52,511 bases of DNA, from NCBI GenBank assembly GCA_000827265.1, contig KN834761.1:547758-600268 (forward strand), written 5' to 3'. The DNA is from Collybiopsis luxurians FD-317 M1. Lineage: Eukaryota; Basidiomycota; Agaricomycetes; Agaricales; Omphalotaceae. The position numbers and the translations under genes were made by a program. The notes beneath the pieces were generated by a model that saw only the letters and a program-made list of their open reading frames with translations, was not told the origin of the DNA and did not search any database. Positions 33,300-45,122 of this stretch are shown one piece after another (positions within the stretch are counted from its first letter, which is position 1; every line of letters starts with the position of its first letter).

Positions 33300-33581
33300 C
33301 AGCCGTTTGCAAAAAGGTTTGCATTTCCGACCATTCAACACTTGTTTGTTTGTATTTGGTCGTCCTATATATTTCGGGACCCAGGCCCACCAAAACATAC
33401 GGAACCACCATCCGACGATGCCATCTGTGGGTCAATCCTTATCGAAATCAGCGGTTTGCTTTTCCTTTGGGCGTTGGCTTTGTGTTCGGCTCTTGGAATA
33501 TATAGAATCCGTATCAAAATATCAAATACAAATAAACAACAGTTGAATGCCTCGATGTGCAAAACTTTTTGCAAACGGCTG
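33300..33581. mobile_element. TA-flanked MITE (Tc1/mariner-like)
   Basis: The 282-bp element starts CAGCCGTTTGCAAAAAG and ends with the reverse complement CTTTTTGCAAACGGCTG. TA lies immediately outside both ends (33298-33299 and 33582-33583), as expected for Tc1/mariner target duplications. The arms remain alignable for about 90-100 bp (both include CATTCAAC and TTTGTATTTG). It carries no transposase, so it would have moved by one encoded elsewhere. Confidence 0.85.
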
Positions 33582-33583
33582 TA

Positions 33584-34079
33584 ATGCGCCGTAAGCCGTA
33601 TGAACATGCATAATGATCAACTCGACTGGAGGGCAATTTCCATCTCTCTTCACGGGTAATAAATCCTCGGGGCATGCAGATGAATGCAGTTTCGTGTGGC
33701 TTGTCGATTGAGTGGATGGCAATCGACTCCACTCTCCTAGATTGCCATTACATCCACGAGCCTGGAATACTAGGTCGATGACAGTCATAGTAGCGCTACA
33801 TGGGGCCAGAGAGGACCACTGCGCTGATATTGAAAAGATCCTTTTTTTGACGAATACAACCGAGTCTCTCATTTACGAGATTCTAACTTCCCTATGTCCA
33901 CAAAGAGAGAAGAGTAACAATTGTGACAAAGTCACGAGACCGTTACAGACTCCAGAGCTCGTCGACGTTCACACCGAATCTCTCGCACAGCCCTTTCTCT
34001 TTTTCTCTCCGTCCTCGTTTCTATTCGTTCAGTCACTTGCAACATTTCTCTTGGGATGATGGGAGGATTGCGAAGAGCC
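33584..34079. other. No gene recognised
   Basis: Mixed-composition sequence with several short overlapping open stretches on both strands. None has a recognisable domain or splice structure. Confidence 0.4.
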
Positions 34080-34560
34080 TCACTGAGGTTGAAGAATCGT
34101 GAATGCTTGTAAGCCCTGATTTTGTTGCCTGTGACTGTCCCGTTGACAAGCTTTTACAGAATCGCCTGGCCTAATGCAGAACAGCCTGTCCTTTATTAAT
34201 TTAAATCCCATCGCATACCTAGCCTCGAATCTCAACGAGACATTCAAGGGCCTTACAAAGGACGCGTAGATCTTTTTTTCGCACCGCTCATCCACCACCG
34301 CTCTTAAATTTCTCCCCCCGAAGACCTACGAACATGCCTCTCGTGCTTCTCCTCTCGAACTGGTGTTCCCGCCAGACCTTATCATGCGCGTGTTTAAGTG
34401 GGATCCTGCACGATGATCCTTGTAAAATAGTGCGGATCATCGAGAACGAAGTACACTGCGGGGAATTCACGATGCCCGTTGGGGAGAAAGCCGAAGGTTT
34501 TATGGAGCTTCGGAACAAAATTCTCACATTTTTTGCAATGAGGCTTTTTAGAATGACATT
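34080..34560 (-). pseudogene. Decayed unknown coding stretch
   Basis: Minus-strand open stretches at 34288-34527 and 34080-34298 join with a one-base frame change near 34300 (GEKFKS to VVDERCEKK). Together they give about 155 residues including AFSPTGIVNSPQCTSFSMI, LKHAHDKVWREHQFERRS and EKKIYASFVRPLNVSLRFEA. Composition looks coding, but I do not recognise the family. Its upstream end lies inside the left arm of an inverted duplication. Confidence 0.4.
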
Positions 34561-34765
34561 GCAGCAGCTATGGTGAGAATATTTGTAAGTTAAAATAACC
34601 TCACCATAACCTCAACATACCCTCAATTTGAGGATAATCTTCGAATAACCTCGGGGAGATTATTTTAACCAGCCTCATTGTAAAAATCACAAATATTTTG
34701 TTCCAAACCTCTGGAAAACCTCTGGCTTTGCGTGCCGCCGACATTGTAAAATCCCCGCAGTGGTA
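34451..34765. repeat. Inverted duplication with about 110-bp arms
   Basis: 34451-34560 and the reverse complement of 34656-34765 align throughout: both read CACTGCGGGGA, then AAAGCC, GAGGTTTT or AAGGTTTT, GGAACAAAAT and CAATGAGGCT in the same order. The spacer is about 95 bp and carries AACCTCA words. A transcript across it would fold into a long hairpin. It may also be an old fold-back element. Confidence 0.7.
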
Positions 34766-34769
34766 CGGG

Positions 34770-35960
34770 TCTAGCTCTAATATACTCTGTATTGTCCACT
34801 GACAGCGAAAGGGCAGCTCAGTACTCAGTAGCTACGGCTACGTTGCTCTCTTCCAGGGGATCAGCCTTGAATCCAAGATAGAAAACTATATCACATCCCT
34901 CATATCCATCCTATCAGCCTCACCAATTTGCTGGCGTTGTTCATTGCTCCAAAAATGGACGTCACCGACTCAGAGCATCACAGTACTCGCCCTAGTACCC
35001 ACATTTATGAACAAGGACGAGTCCACGGGTTAGGTTATCGCGGTTGAGATATTCAACAGGAGGATTTGATGGGTTTTTAGTATGTTTCTCGTCTGCCCGG
35101 GATACAACTTTTTCTCTAATCCGACTTTTCGTAGCATCCAGCTAATCCAACAATTCCGCTTCACTTTATGCCGTTCGTTCCGTCCAAGTTCCTGCTCTCT
35201 ACGATAATCATGAACTAGCCTCAACGCCCACGGACGACCAAGCGGTTCGACTGAAATTGCACAATTGTTGGAAGGATTGGGTTATGCCCAGTTAGAGTCC
35301 GTTTTCCGTACGTTCTTGACCGAGTTTTTCTAGTCTTTTTTGCGATATGACTGACGTGGTTGTATCTCAGTTGATCGATGACGACTCGAAGCTGTTAAAG
35401 GTCCAGCACGTCTATTCCACGGTGCTCACCCCCTATCGATGGAAGGCCAAGCGTTTCGAGTACTTTCCCCCAATGGCCCGGAATGCAACCGTCATCCTGG
35501 ACCTCCTTCCTCTGCCGCTGTTTTTTTTTTTTTCGGTACTAGACATCGGATACCTCATGCGTATTGTTTGGATGTTCTCTCAGCAACCTTGACGTTCCTC
35601 AGGCTCTCCCGACCGCTTTCTTCGATATCATGCTCATAGTTGGAAATCGGTATTCCCATGCACTCACACGGATGTGCTGCGGAGTTATAGTACTCTCCGG
35701 AGCACTGTAAAACTCATATTCCGTATTGAATGCATTTTCGTGGACGAGAAAGCACGAATGCCAGTGCAAGGCTTGCTTAGAGCCTTGCGGGAGTCCTTTC
35801 ACTGCATTATTACCCCTGGAGCATTAATATGCAGTTTGTACGCCATCGTCTGCAACTGGCGCGATTACGCTGGCAGCGGATTCGGGTTGGGAGGTTATAG
35901 GGAGGTGGGGGGATGAATACGGATGCAGATGCTGACATATAGAAATGAAGTTTAGCATTT
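34770..35960. other. No gene recognised
   Basis: Short open stretches only, with a T12 tract near 35520. Nothing with domain or splice support. Confidence 0.4.
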
Positions 35961-35961
35961 T

Positions 35962-38900
35962 CCTGCGTCCGTATCTGCACGCCGGGCTTCCCTGGCGAAG
36001 GGTGTCGGCTCTGGAGCCTGTCTTCCTTGCCGCTGCATCATGTAGCTCAGCATTTTCATTCGGCGGTCGTAGACGCGATGTAGAGAAGGTATCGTACATA
36101 AACAGTTTTTGATATTCTAATGTTGTCCGACATGCTTTAAGGTTTCGTAGCAGCATCGTTCAGAGTGCTTGCTACGATGTACAAATTTATCTATCTAGTA
36201 AAGATGTCCATTACCACTATAGCACCATAGTCAGGCTTTGTATGACAATAGCAAACCTGAAGATGTGACCGCTGAGAGAGTACTCGTTCGATTTGGGAGA
36301 ATCGTCCTTTCCTCGAGCATGGTATATGAAATCTGTTACGACTATATCCAAAGCTTCATATCCGAGAGATTCCTTCCTCTCGTACAAGGTCGGTCCTCTT
36401 GACACGACAGAAGCGTCAATGCTTCGACGAACAATAGTCGACGACAGAAGGTGTACCAGATGAGCTTTTCCAAGCTGAAAAATTGGCCGGGGGGACTGAA
36501 CTTCACTGGAGGATACGGAGGTTATCGCACAGGATTTCTGATATAGAGTTGGGAAGGGGAAGGCTCGACTCCATATCGAGATGAAAAAATTTTGCCTATT
36601 CGTAGCTGAAAGAGAGACCATCGTGAACATATATAGCGCCGATGAGTGATTTGACAATGGCCGCAAGTACTAGGGAACAACAGTCACTTAGCGGAAAACA
36701 TAATAAAAACAGGAAGACTTGCCTTATAGTCGTAAGTTCCAGCGAGTTTTTTTTCCCCTACTATTGGACTCGCCGTTTCGTTCGCAATCCAATCGTCTAC
36801 AGGTACCCCTGGTAAGGCCACGGTGCTATCCTCTTGCGGATTTTGCATGATATCCAGATTCACCTGCGTCACAGGCTCGGATGACTCGTCTGTCGGAACA
36901 GAAGCAATCGCCGAAAGGTACAACAGCCTCCACTCTTTTCCAAGCAACCGATCTAGAAACATTTTATCAGGCTTCACCGTTAACACAAAAAAGCCACCCC
37001 TACATACCTCGAATAATCCACCTATACAGTCGCGACATTCTCGGAGTCCTTCGCCAACCTCGTATTCGACACTGTATGATCCTTCCCCCTCTTCGTCAAA
37101 TCCTCCTCCGGCCATAACGGATATTTCGCCAACACCCACATGCCCACAACCAGCTTTAGAACTGTATTACCCAACGTTTCGATCTGTCGACGATTCTTGC
37201 GCTCCTACGGGGACGGAGCGGAAAGGACGGTGATGAGGATAAAGTTGGGGATCAGGGAGAAGATAGAGTGGTCAGTGAAGAAGATTGAGCGGAGGGAGGG
37301 AGTGAGGAACATGCAGAGGGATTCGGATGGAGATGTGAAGGATGCTTGAATATTGGGGGAAGAGAAAGAGAGGGGGGTGGAGGTGCGGACCCGGCCGAAC
37401 GTGGTGAGAGAAAGTTGGTACAAAGATGGAAGGGGTAGATTTGGAGAAGATACACATCATCAAGACGGTGATACCGTTCGAGGATTTTGGTTTCCTCCTC
37501 CTCCCCAGCTGGGTCCCATCTCCATCGTACTGAATCATACACCTTGAACAATGCCCTTCCGTACACCATCCCAATATAATTCGGATACCAAAACCCCTCC
37601 CCGTATTCCTCCGCAGGAACTCCGGCTAAATCCGCGTCGTCAACGGTTTTCCATTTCTTCTCTCATCCCGCCCACCGAGTTTTCACCATTCTTCATCACC
37701 TGAAAACTGCCCTCCACCCTCACGGCGCAAAAACAAATACGCAAAATGCACCACTTCATCCTCGACCCATCAATACTCCCAAACAGCCTCGTCGTATACT
37801 GCTGCGCCCCCTTAAACCTTTCATCAGATGCGTACATCTCGACTACAGGCTCCATCCTCATGTCAAGCATGCCCAGAGAAGGATAATGCAGGGTTTGGGA
37901 ACGTGCCTAACAGTCTCTGGTCGAAACGGACATACTCGGGTGGGCCGGGTACCTTTTGCGAGAGCTGCTTGCAGAACAGTCGGTCGTACCGGTCGTTTTC
38001 AATATCGAGCCGGTTGGACGCGTATTCAAGAGCGACGAAGTTGATGTAGAGGGGGAGAGAGGTGGTGCTGGGTGCGTTGCAGACGATGAGTTTGAATGTT
38101 GGGCAGTGGACGAATTCGGTTCGGAGCGGGTTTGACGGTGAAAGAGTTTAAATTAGTCCCTAACATGTTCGATAAATATGAGTAACAGCAACACGTGTAA
38201 AGAATAGGACTGACTTACCGGAAAGCCTCATCGACGTTTCCACCCAAAACAGGACTAGCAGTAAGACCCATAATCGATAGGCCTCCGCATCCGTCTCTGA
38301 CTAGACGCGATACTGGCAAGGCTAGGATCTCGAGGGGGTAATTTGTGTAATTTGTGGTAGAACTCTGGCATGATTTGATTATACGAATCGTCATCGACGG
38401 CATGGTGAACCCCGTCGAAAATGATCAAATCGATATCGACACCCATTCAGATATAGCCGCAGCGAAGTGCATCGAGAAGGACCTGCAGTCGAAACCATGA
38501 CTCGATGAGGTGGACTGGATGCTTTTCCAGAGTGAAGCATCCTTCCACTGGTCTAGGGGTAGGAGCTCCCGATATGAGGCCAACAGAGACTAGGGTTGCG
38601 TCTTTGATGACGTTGCATTGCTGCTCGCAAAGGACTAGAAACCATGAGGGTCGTAGATGCAAAAGTGAGAACAAAAAACGAAAAGAACTCCACTGAGAGA
38701 AACGCCCTTGTTCCAGTTCCCGCTCACTGTCGTGCTTCAAATGCAGAACAGCGGTATGAGTTTTTCCAGAACCCATATCCATCGCAATGATAATTTTCTT
38801 CCGTAAACTCTCATCAAGCATCTCCTGCTTATAACCCCTCCTCATGATAGGAATCCTATTCTCCAAAATCGAAAGAAGATTGCCATGCTCGTTCATCGAC

Positions 38901-38990
38901 GGTAGTGGCGAAAGAGATGGAGGGAGACCGCAACGCTAGGAGCTTGGCAAGCTCGTAAAGGAGATTGCACTTTGATGAAGCTGGGGATCC
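35962..38990 (-). pseudogene. Dicer-like relic 2, nearly full length
   Basis: Minus strand, 5' to 3'. The helicase opens with KQEMLDESLRKKIIIAMDMG and SGKT (about 38750-38830). Motif II reads FDGVHHAVDD where DExH is expected (about 38400-38425), and motif III is GLTASPVLGGNVDEAF (about 38220-38270). A middle part with LPLYINFVALEYASNRLDIE and DRLFCKQLSQK lies near 37920-38070, then EYGEGFWYPNYIG. RNase IIIa at about 37100-37190 reads ETLGNTVLKLVVG, and RNase IIIb at about 36270-36340 reads LGYEALDIVVTDFIYHA. A tail after RNase IIIb runs to about 35962. Lesions include a frameshift near 38565 that moves QWKDASLW out of frame, a four-residue deletion at the LAPT motif, and a lost GT donor (GG) of the first intron. 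Dicers cut double-stranded RNA into small RNAs; this copy cannot. Confidence 0.85.
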
Positions 38991-39480
38991 TATGTATGTA
39001 AATATAATTCATTCATTTGATGCTAGGTTTTAAACCTTCATCAGATATCTCGAGCTGGAGATATCTTTAAGGTACTTCGAAAGTTGGTCGGAAGAAAGAA
39101 ATTTTGTTAAACGCCGGAGACGCCAGCTCGGTGCTTGGGGTTCCGGCGTGGGCGCGGCAGCAAAAAAGCGAAACATGAGGAGAATGGATTCCTCTGGAGA
39201 ATTTATGAATCTTAAACACTATGCATATCTAATGCATTCCGGGGTTATGTTCACTGCGAGAATCAAGATTCATCGCATCCGAGTCGATTTGTACTAGTAC
39301 TGATGGAGTTACCTTGGAGTTGCCAAAGAGTCTACAGAGAAAAATATTACTGTCACGGTGCTTAGGCGTTCAAGCAAAGATTGTCCAAAAGGCATAGTTT
39401 AATCTCAATCTGCTGTAATCTAATCTGCATGAACGATTCCAATCTACAAAAGTCCAACAAGTCCAATTTTTAAAAAAAAA
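38991..39480. other. No gene recognised
   Basis: Spacer between the head-on 5' end of Dicer relic 2 and the next gene. An A-rich run of 13 lies near 39470-39483. Confidence 0.5.
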
Positions 39481-39500
39481 AAAGCAGTACACACTGTAGT

Positions 39501-39543
39501 GTTGCTTGTTACCTGTACAGTGGCTGTACAGGTAACAAGCAAC
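39501..39543. repeat. Perfect 20-bp hairpin with 3-nt loop
   Basis: GTTGCTTGTTACCTGTACAG (39501-39520), TGG loop, then its exact reverse complement (39524-39543). Weaker pairing continues a few bases outward. It lies about 85 bp beyond the stop of the membrane protein gene, so it could end up in that transcript's 3' end; a tiny fold-back element is the alternative. Confidence 0.85.
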
Positions 39544-39629
39544 AAGTTGTACTGTATCATTTCGAAAGAATGCTTATACTGCAAAGATATTTTAAGTTTA
39601 AATGTAGTAAATGGTTATGTAGTAACATG

Positions 39630-40939
39630 TCAATCAGAATTCCCAATCAGGCATGATACTATGTGAACTAAAGTAGGATAAAATGGCTGGCATATGGATT
39701 TCAATTTTGAAGATCAAGATAGATGTAGAACTGCCATAACGTACCAAAATCCAATTGCCCAAAGGGTTAATATATATGTCAAATGCTTCAACTAAATGTG
39801 ACGAGTTAGAGTTTTGGGCGCTGCATGAGCTAGCCGCCATTAAAACTGCATAGAATGCAGTCTAAGGATCAAATAAAATTATTGAGGCTATCGAACATTT
39901 TGAATCTGAGAATGAAACATATACCTGAAAAATACAGAAAATGACTCCAGATTCCACCACAAACCAAAGAACCTTTTGTGCTCGCGAGCTATCATGTCCA
40001 TTCTGATAGTCTTGTCTAGATGCATTTGTTCTAATGCAGGGTGTGTTGGTTCACCATTTTTAACATTGGATGGAAGGAACTTACGTTGACCACATCTTAT
40101 ACGCCACCGCCGATGTAGCCAGAATGTTCAATATGACAGAAAACAGCAAGTAAAAATTATTCTTGAAAATAGATGTTGGCTGGCATTGATCTGCTTGACT
40201 TAGTGTCTCGAAGATGTAAAGAACAAAGCCAGTTAGAAGTATAATTACTTTTAAAAGTCGGACAACATAAGATGGTCAAGTTAATTGGTAAAATCAGATT
40301 TGCTTACCTGTATTGCAAATTGCTAAGCCAATCCAAAACTTTTGGACATATTTACTCCCATTCCAGATTGCCCAAGCTCTCCAGATAACCAACATGTCTG
40401 CAAATATGATCTATCACAGTGATTAGAAAGATGGTCATGGAAAAAGTTAAGTAGTTATTAGCCAGATCAAGGTTATTGGGAGCATGTAACCGTGACACAC
40501 ATTGAAGGCATTTGACGCATTAGGGATAATAGTAGTGTAAGCTAGTGGGAGGCTGACGACATCCGGTTGAAAGAAAATCACATTTATGTATGTCATTGTC
40601 AACCCGCAGATGCGGCAAAGTTAACAATACTATTAATGAGCAAACATAGTTGCATGATGAAAGCAATTTGCCGAGGGCATTTCTCTAGTCCTCTCTGGCT
40701 GCACAAAGGATGTTCAAGGCTGAATTCATGGGGAAGTACAACCCTTACATAAGAAGATAAAGGGCTAGTCCTGAAAATCCCTGATACAGACCTATGAAAT
40801 CTATAGTCAGCAACTGATACTTGAATAAGCATATCCAATAGATATACAAACCAAAAAGAAGCAATTTAATAATACCTACACGAATGACAATTGTAGTCTC
40901 ATATCCCAGCCAATAGAAATATTCGTTGTCTGCATCCAT
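39630..40939 (-). CDS. Multi-pass membrane protein, nine exons, intact
   Basis: Exons (minus strand): 40882-40939, 40749-40800, 40604-40698, 40491-40541, 40308-40397, 40085-40247, 39925-40030, 39745-39861, 39630-39686. All eight introns are 50-93 nt with GT and AG ends, and all phases agree, giving 262 residues. Hydrophobic segments include FIGLYQGFSGLALYLL, IAFIMQLCLLINSIVNFAA, VIILLTGFVLYIFE, FYLLFSVILNILATSAVAY, VLWFVVESGVIFCIF and a C-terminal PTLVHIVSCLIG, so about six or seven passes. WRAWAIW and the order of segments resemble a large agaricomycete family of integral membrane proteins of unknown role. The splice model is my own reading; the first intron is the least certain. It is the best preserved gene in the window. 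Confidence 0.72.
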
Positions 40940-43900
40940 AATTACAGTTTAGTGACAGAGCTAGACACAAGGATGGAAGCATCGAAAGCGATTCGTTGAC
41001 AGGATATAAGGATTCTCTATCGCGAATAGCACGGAAGATTGACAAGTATCAACGTGCCATGCAACGATGCAACGGGATAGTTGAGATGGGGATACTGATC
41101 CAGTTTGGGCAGTGTTCTTCATCCTTATTTTAAGTGATTCACATTCTCAATTTGGCTTATATATCATTGTACTGTGCTTTCTCTCGCGTTTAAAGATGAT
41201 GATATTTAGGCCGGTTTTACTGGCTACACCAACACAGGGCATTTGAAGTCAAAGTTATCAGCTAAACTCCCACATGGAAAGCTGAGTTGTATTCCCCTCT
41301 TGGGCCATCCGATTTCAATCCCGGACACGAACACGGCCATTCACAGCAATACACATTCCTGTGCATTTGGGACTTACTGCATCTTCTCCACTGAGGTAAC
41401 AGTAAATTTCCAAACACTCAATTAACCAAACTAGTATAGGGCCACATATAAGAGGTAAGATGGAGAGAACAGGGATTCACAAAGATAACTGACGATGTCG
41501 CTGGTCAGTATCACCATCAGAAAGCAATTCCGATATCTTTTAGTTAGCATGACTATACAAACTACTACATATGTAGTTTCCAGTCTCTACATTTCCTCCA
41601 ACATCAAAATTTAATGAGTAATCCCGCTACCTTACGGTTCCCAAAATTCCCGCTACTGTTAAGTGCTCTAGACAAATGAGCAACAACCATGGTAATGTCT
41701 ATGATAATCGCTGCTCGCTGGGCATGCTGGCAGTAGGAAGGACCAACGATCCCTACTTGCGCCGAACAGGTATGAGCTATAAGAACAATGAATGATTTGA
41801 TTGGCGACATTACGAGGACGGAACGAAGTGAAGGAGTTGTCCTTGTCAGGGAGTTGTTGTCATGCCATGACATATTTCTTCCCTGATTGGGCCAGATATG
41901 ACATAGTTTTGCCTTATATAGTTGTGACCATTGTGTGACAGGGGAAGAAGGGATCAAAGAAGAGAAGAGAAGAAAAAAAGGAACCCGCCTTCTTTGCCGC
42001 GATACAACGCCCATCACATTTCATGCTTTGCCAGCATTTAAATATTCTACGAAGATTGCAGTGCCTGCAGGAACCATGGGGTAAGTCCCAGTTGATGGGT
42101 AATTTGTCCCATCAAAGTGACAGTAGCTGCAGAATTGCCCCTATGAGTAGTTCAAAATCTTTGCTAACCCTCGCCAGTTGATGAGCACTCCGGCGCATCT
42201 TAATTTCTCTTTTTTGAAAAGTGAGATTGCTTGCAAAATAGGGTAATTTCCAGTCATTGGCAAGCAATTCTTTGGTGTCATACCAGACCCAGTTACAAGG
42301 CATGGAAGAATTAAAATAAATTCAGAGGCAGTGTTGAAGCAAAATTTGTAAGATACAATGGGTGGAGGAGAAGGATTGACTGCGAATGCTGCTAAATTTT
42401 GATTGAGCTTAATGAAGGAGGGCGATACTGAGGCAACTTGTACTATTCAAAAACTCTCAGGCTGTCATTATCATGGGCATAACTATGCTGTGTTGTGATA
42501 CTGGATGAACTTCGAACCCAGCTGACTTGACTCTTAACTATGCTGCAAAGCATTTGATGTACCATACTGACTGCTGTATAGAAGAAATGCATGGAACTGT
42601 CAACTAAAGGTAGCCACTGTGTATTCTTGCTCATGGTAACATGTTGGATTTCCACATAATAATTGTAGACATTATCTTCAGTTCAATCCAAGAATCCAAA
42701 GCTAGATAGTAAAATCAAGATAAACTAACACGAAAAACCCTCGGACGGTATTCTCATATGGACTGTGGAGCCTGTTGCCACTGCACCTACCTCGAATATC
42801 CATACGGCAAGGCTATCAAGGAAGAATGAACTGCATGCTGGGGCAGTTTGCCGGATACCTGCGAACTTCAAAATGCCAGGAGGTGTTGGCTACAATTTCA
42901 CAATGCATTACCTAACACAATTGCCCGAGCGCTGATGCGTCCGAAAGCCCTCCAGAATGCTAACAACCATCAGCAGAGAGGCACAAAAGAGGCACCAGGA
43001 ATGTGCTAGAAGTTGGGGATACTCTCAAATGGAAGGAGTAGAGCCATCATTCTGTCCTTGTATTTGCTGTGCAATTCATTGCAGCAACCCACTCTCACAA
43101 GTGGTGACATTGCTGATTCCGCTGTTGAAGACAAATATGTTATGTTGCATTGTCGTTTTTCGCCAATTGACAAAGTTCTTTGCTCACATTTGCAACCCTG
43201 CCCTCTGGGCATGAACAATTATAATTTATGTTGGTCGCTCCTCCGCTTTTGAGTGTCTCCTGGTATTCCAAAGGAGTGATCAATGGGGAAAGAAATCTAT
43301 TCCTTTGAAGAGTCAATTGGTAATTCTGTTCAAAGTATCTACCTTAGCAGTAAATACCTGGAATGACAATTCGGGCAGGGTTTTATTTGCATTTGATAAT
43401 GTGGAAGGGGAGTTAATATTATATATGGACCAGATGGTTTCTACACTTTTGTTTTGGTTAGCGATATTAGTATGGTAGTAGCGGGCTCTCCCACTTGCCG
43501 GCGCTACTCGGTTATTCACAGTCAGTGACTGAGGGTCCTTGATGTATAGAGACCATCATGCAAGTATCCTTGAAGGCAGTATTGAGGGAGTAGGAGATAT
43601 AGGACCCGTCGGGTCCACAACCAGATCATTATTTCTCCGGCGACTGCGTGCACTCCATGGCGACCAGATTTTGCGTCGAGCAGTTAAGATAAATTCTGAC
43701 ACAGCTTTGTCATCAACTTATGTTAGCACATCTCAGCAAGGGTGGTTTTCCATGCAAAGGAGACTAGCTGCAAGATGTTATGACCTGTTGAACATTTTGC
43801 AATGAGGGGGTTCGGATGTTAAATGCGAGAGATGCTTTGCCACTGTTGCTAGTAGGTTTCTGGGAGGTGAATGACGTGTACTCACATTAAGTGATCAAAT

Positions 43901-44835
43901 CTTGTTTAAAGACGATTTTACAGCCCAGAAACACTTCGGGCCTTGAATAAGCTCGGTAAAGCAGTTCTCACTCTGAGAGACACTCAGAAGTGAAAGTGAA
44001 AGTAAAGTAACGACCGAACATCTACGATTTGCTCTACAGATTCCATTGAGGTATACCAAAACATTTGAGATATTTCCGAAGATAGGCCAGAGCCAAGAAT
44101 AAACCCACCTACATCAAAATTCTCTTTGATCATCTTCCAACAAAGCTTGATGTCAGATATCATGATATATATCAGTATCATGATTATGATTAATTGACAA
44201 TCTCATAGTTACCTGCACAGCAGTTACTGTATATAAGCTGTAGTTCATGGCTGCTTCCGCGTCCGATTGTCACTCTCAGATTTCTCGCTTACCACTATCT
44301 AGAGGACAAACAGAATTTATATGCTTTTGACTCTGCTTTCTACCTGAGTGCCAACATGCTTGTCTTCCTCATATTTTTATTTCCAAAACTTCCACACAGG
44401 TTCATCATCTCAGCTCCTGTTCCTGTGTACCCAAGCAAAGATAAATCATCAGCAATAAATCCAATAGATAATTGACACACCTGAACTGCTGTAGATCTGT
44501 CCGCGGCAGAAAAAGATTGCCGGTCAAGCGTGTACAATTCCATTCCCTCCTCTTTGAGATAATGGGAAAAATAGACAATGTCTTGAGCTCAAAAAACAGA
44601 ATATATTCTGAAACTTTTCTAGAGCAGTGGAGAGGTTTTAGAGCTATTTAAATCCTATTTAGGACCTAAATTAGCTTCAAGAAGCTGAAGAAGAATTAAA
44701 GAAAGAATCCGCTTCAACACGGACAGGAGGAGAAAGCCTATCAAGTGGTAGCTGAATTTTCAACCCAAAATCACAATAAAGTAAAGCTTCGGTTGTCAAG
44801 ACAATACAAAGGATTGTGATGATAATAGTTTGTTG
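40940..44835. other. Long stretch without a recognised gene
   Basis: Scattered short open stretches occur on both strands (for example minus 41604-42017, plus 43539-43805, minus 44340-44543). The last begins MELYTLDRQSFSAADRSTAV and is followed by a GT-AG-like interval, but the joined frame hits stops. None has a recognisable domain. Base composition is less CpG-poor than the first 32 kb. Confidence 0.35.
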
Positions 44836-45122
44836 CCCGCGTTCGCATCTGTAAGCTGGGGCTTCCCTGGCGAAGCGCTCCAACTCTGAGCTCGTCTTCC
44901 TCGCTGCGGCATCATCGTAACTCGGCCTTTCCATGACAATGGCAGAGGAGGAAGAGTCGTAAACAGATTTTGACGTTCTAATGTTGTTCGACGTGCTGTA
45001 GAGTTCGGTGTACAGCATCGCACAAAGTACTTGCCACGATGCGTATAAATATGTTGCTAGAAAATATGTCTATTACCATTGTAGTACTGCAGATGTACGA
45101 GGGTTTTGTATGACAATAGCAC
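44836..45122 (-). pseudogene. Dicer-like relic 3 (C-terminal fragment)
   Basis: This stretch aligns with 35962-36256, the end of Dicer relic 2, over nearly 290 bp in the same orientation. Shared landmarks on the plus strand are GCTTCCCTGGCGAAG, TTCTAATGTTGT, TTACCA and TTTGTATGACAATAGCA. Homology stops where the RNase IIIb coding part of relic 2 begins, so only the region after it was copied or kept. Assignment to Dicer depends on relic 2. Confidence 0.6.

Noticed and set aside
33307..33607. Overlapping 79-80-codon open frames on both strands
   Set aside because: They lie in the arms of the TA-flanked MITE and mirror each other.
35347..35639. Overlapping plus-strand frames around 35.4 kb
   Set aside because: No domain, splice structure or homology to other parts of the window; they include a homopolymer T tract.
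41604..42017. 137-codon minus-strand frame
   Set aside because: No recognisable domain, low hydrophobic regularity and no splice sites linking it to the membrane protein gene; coding status unsupported.
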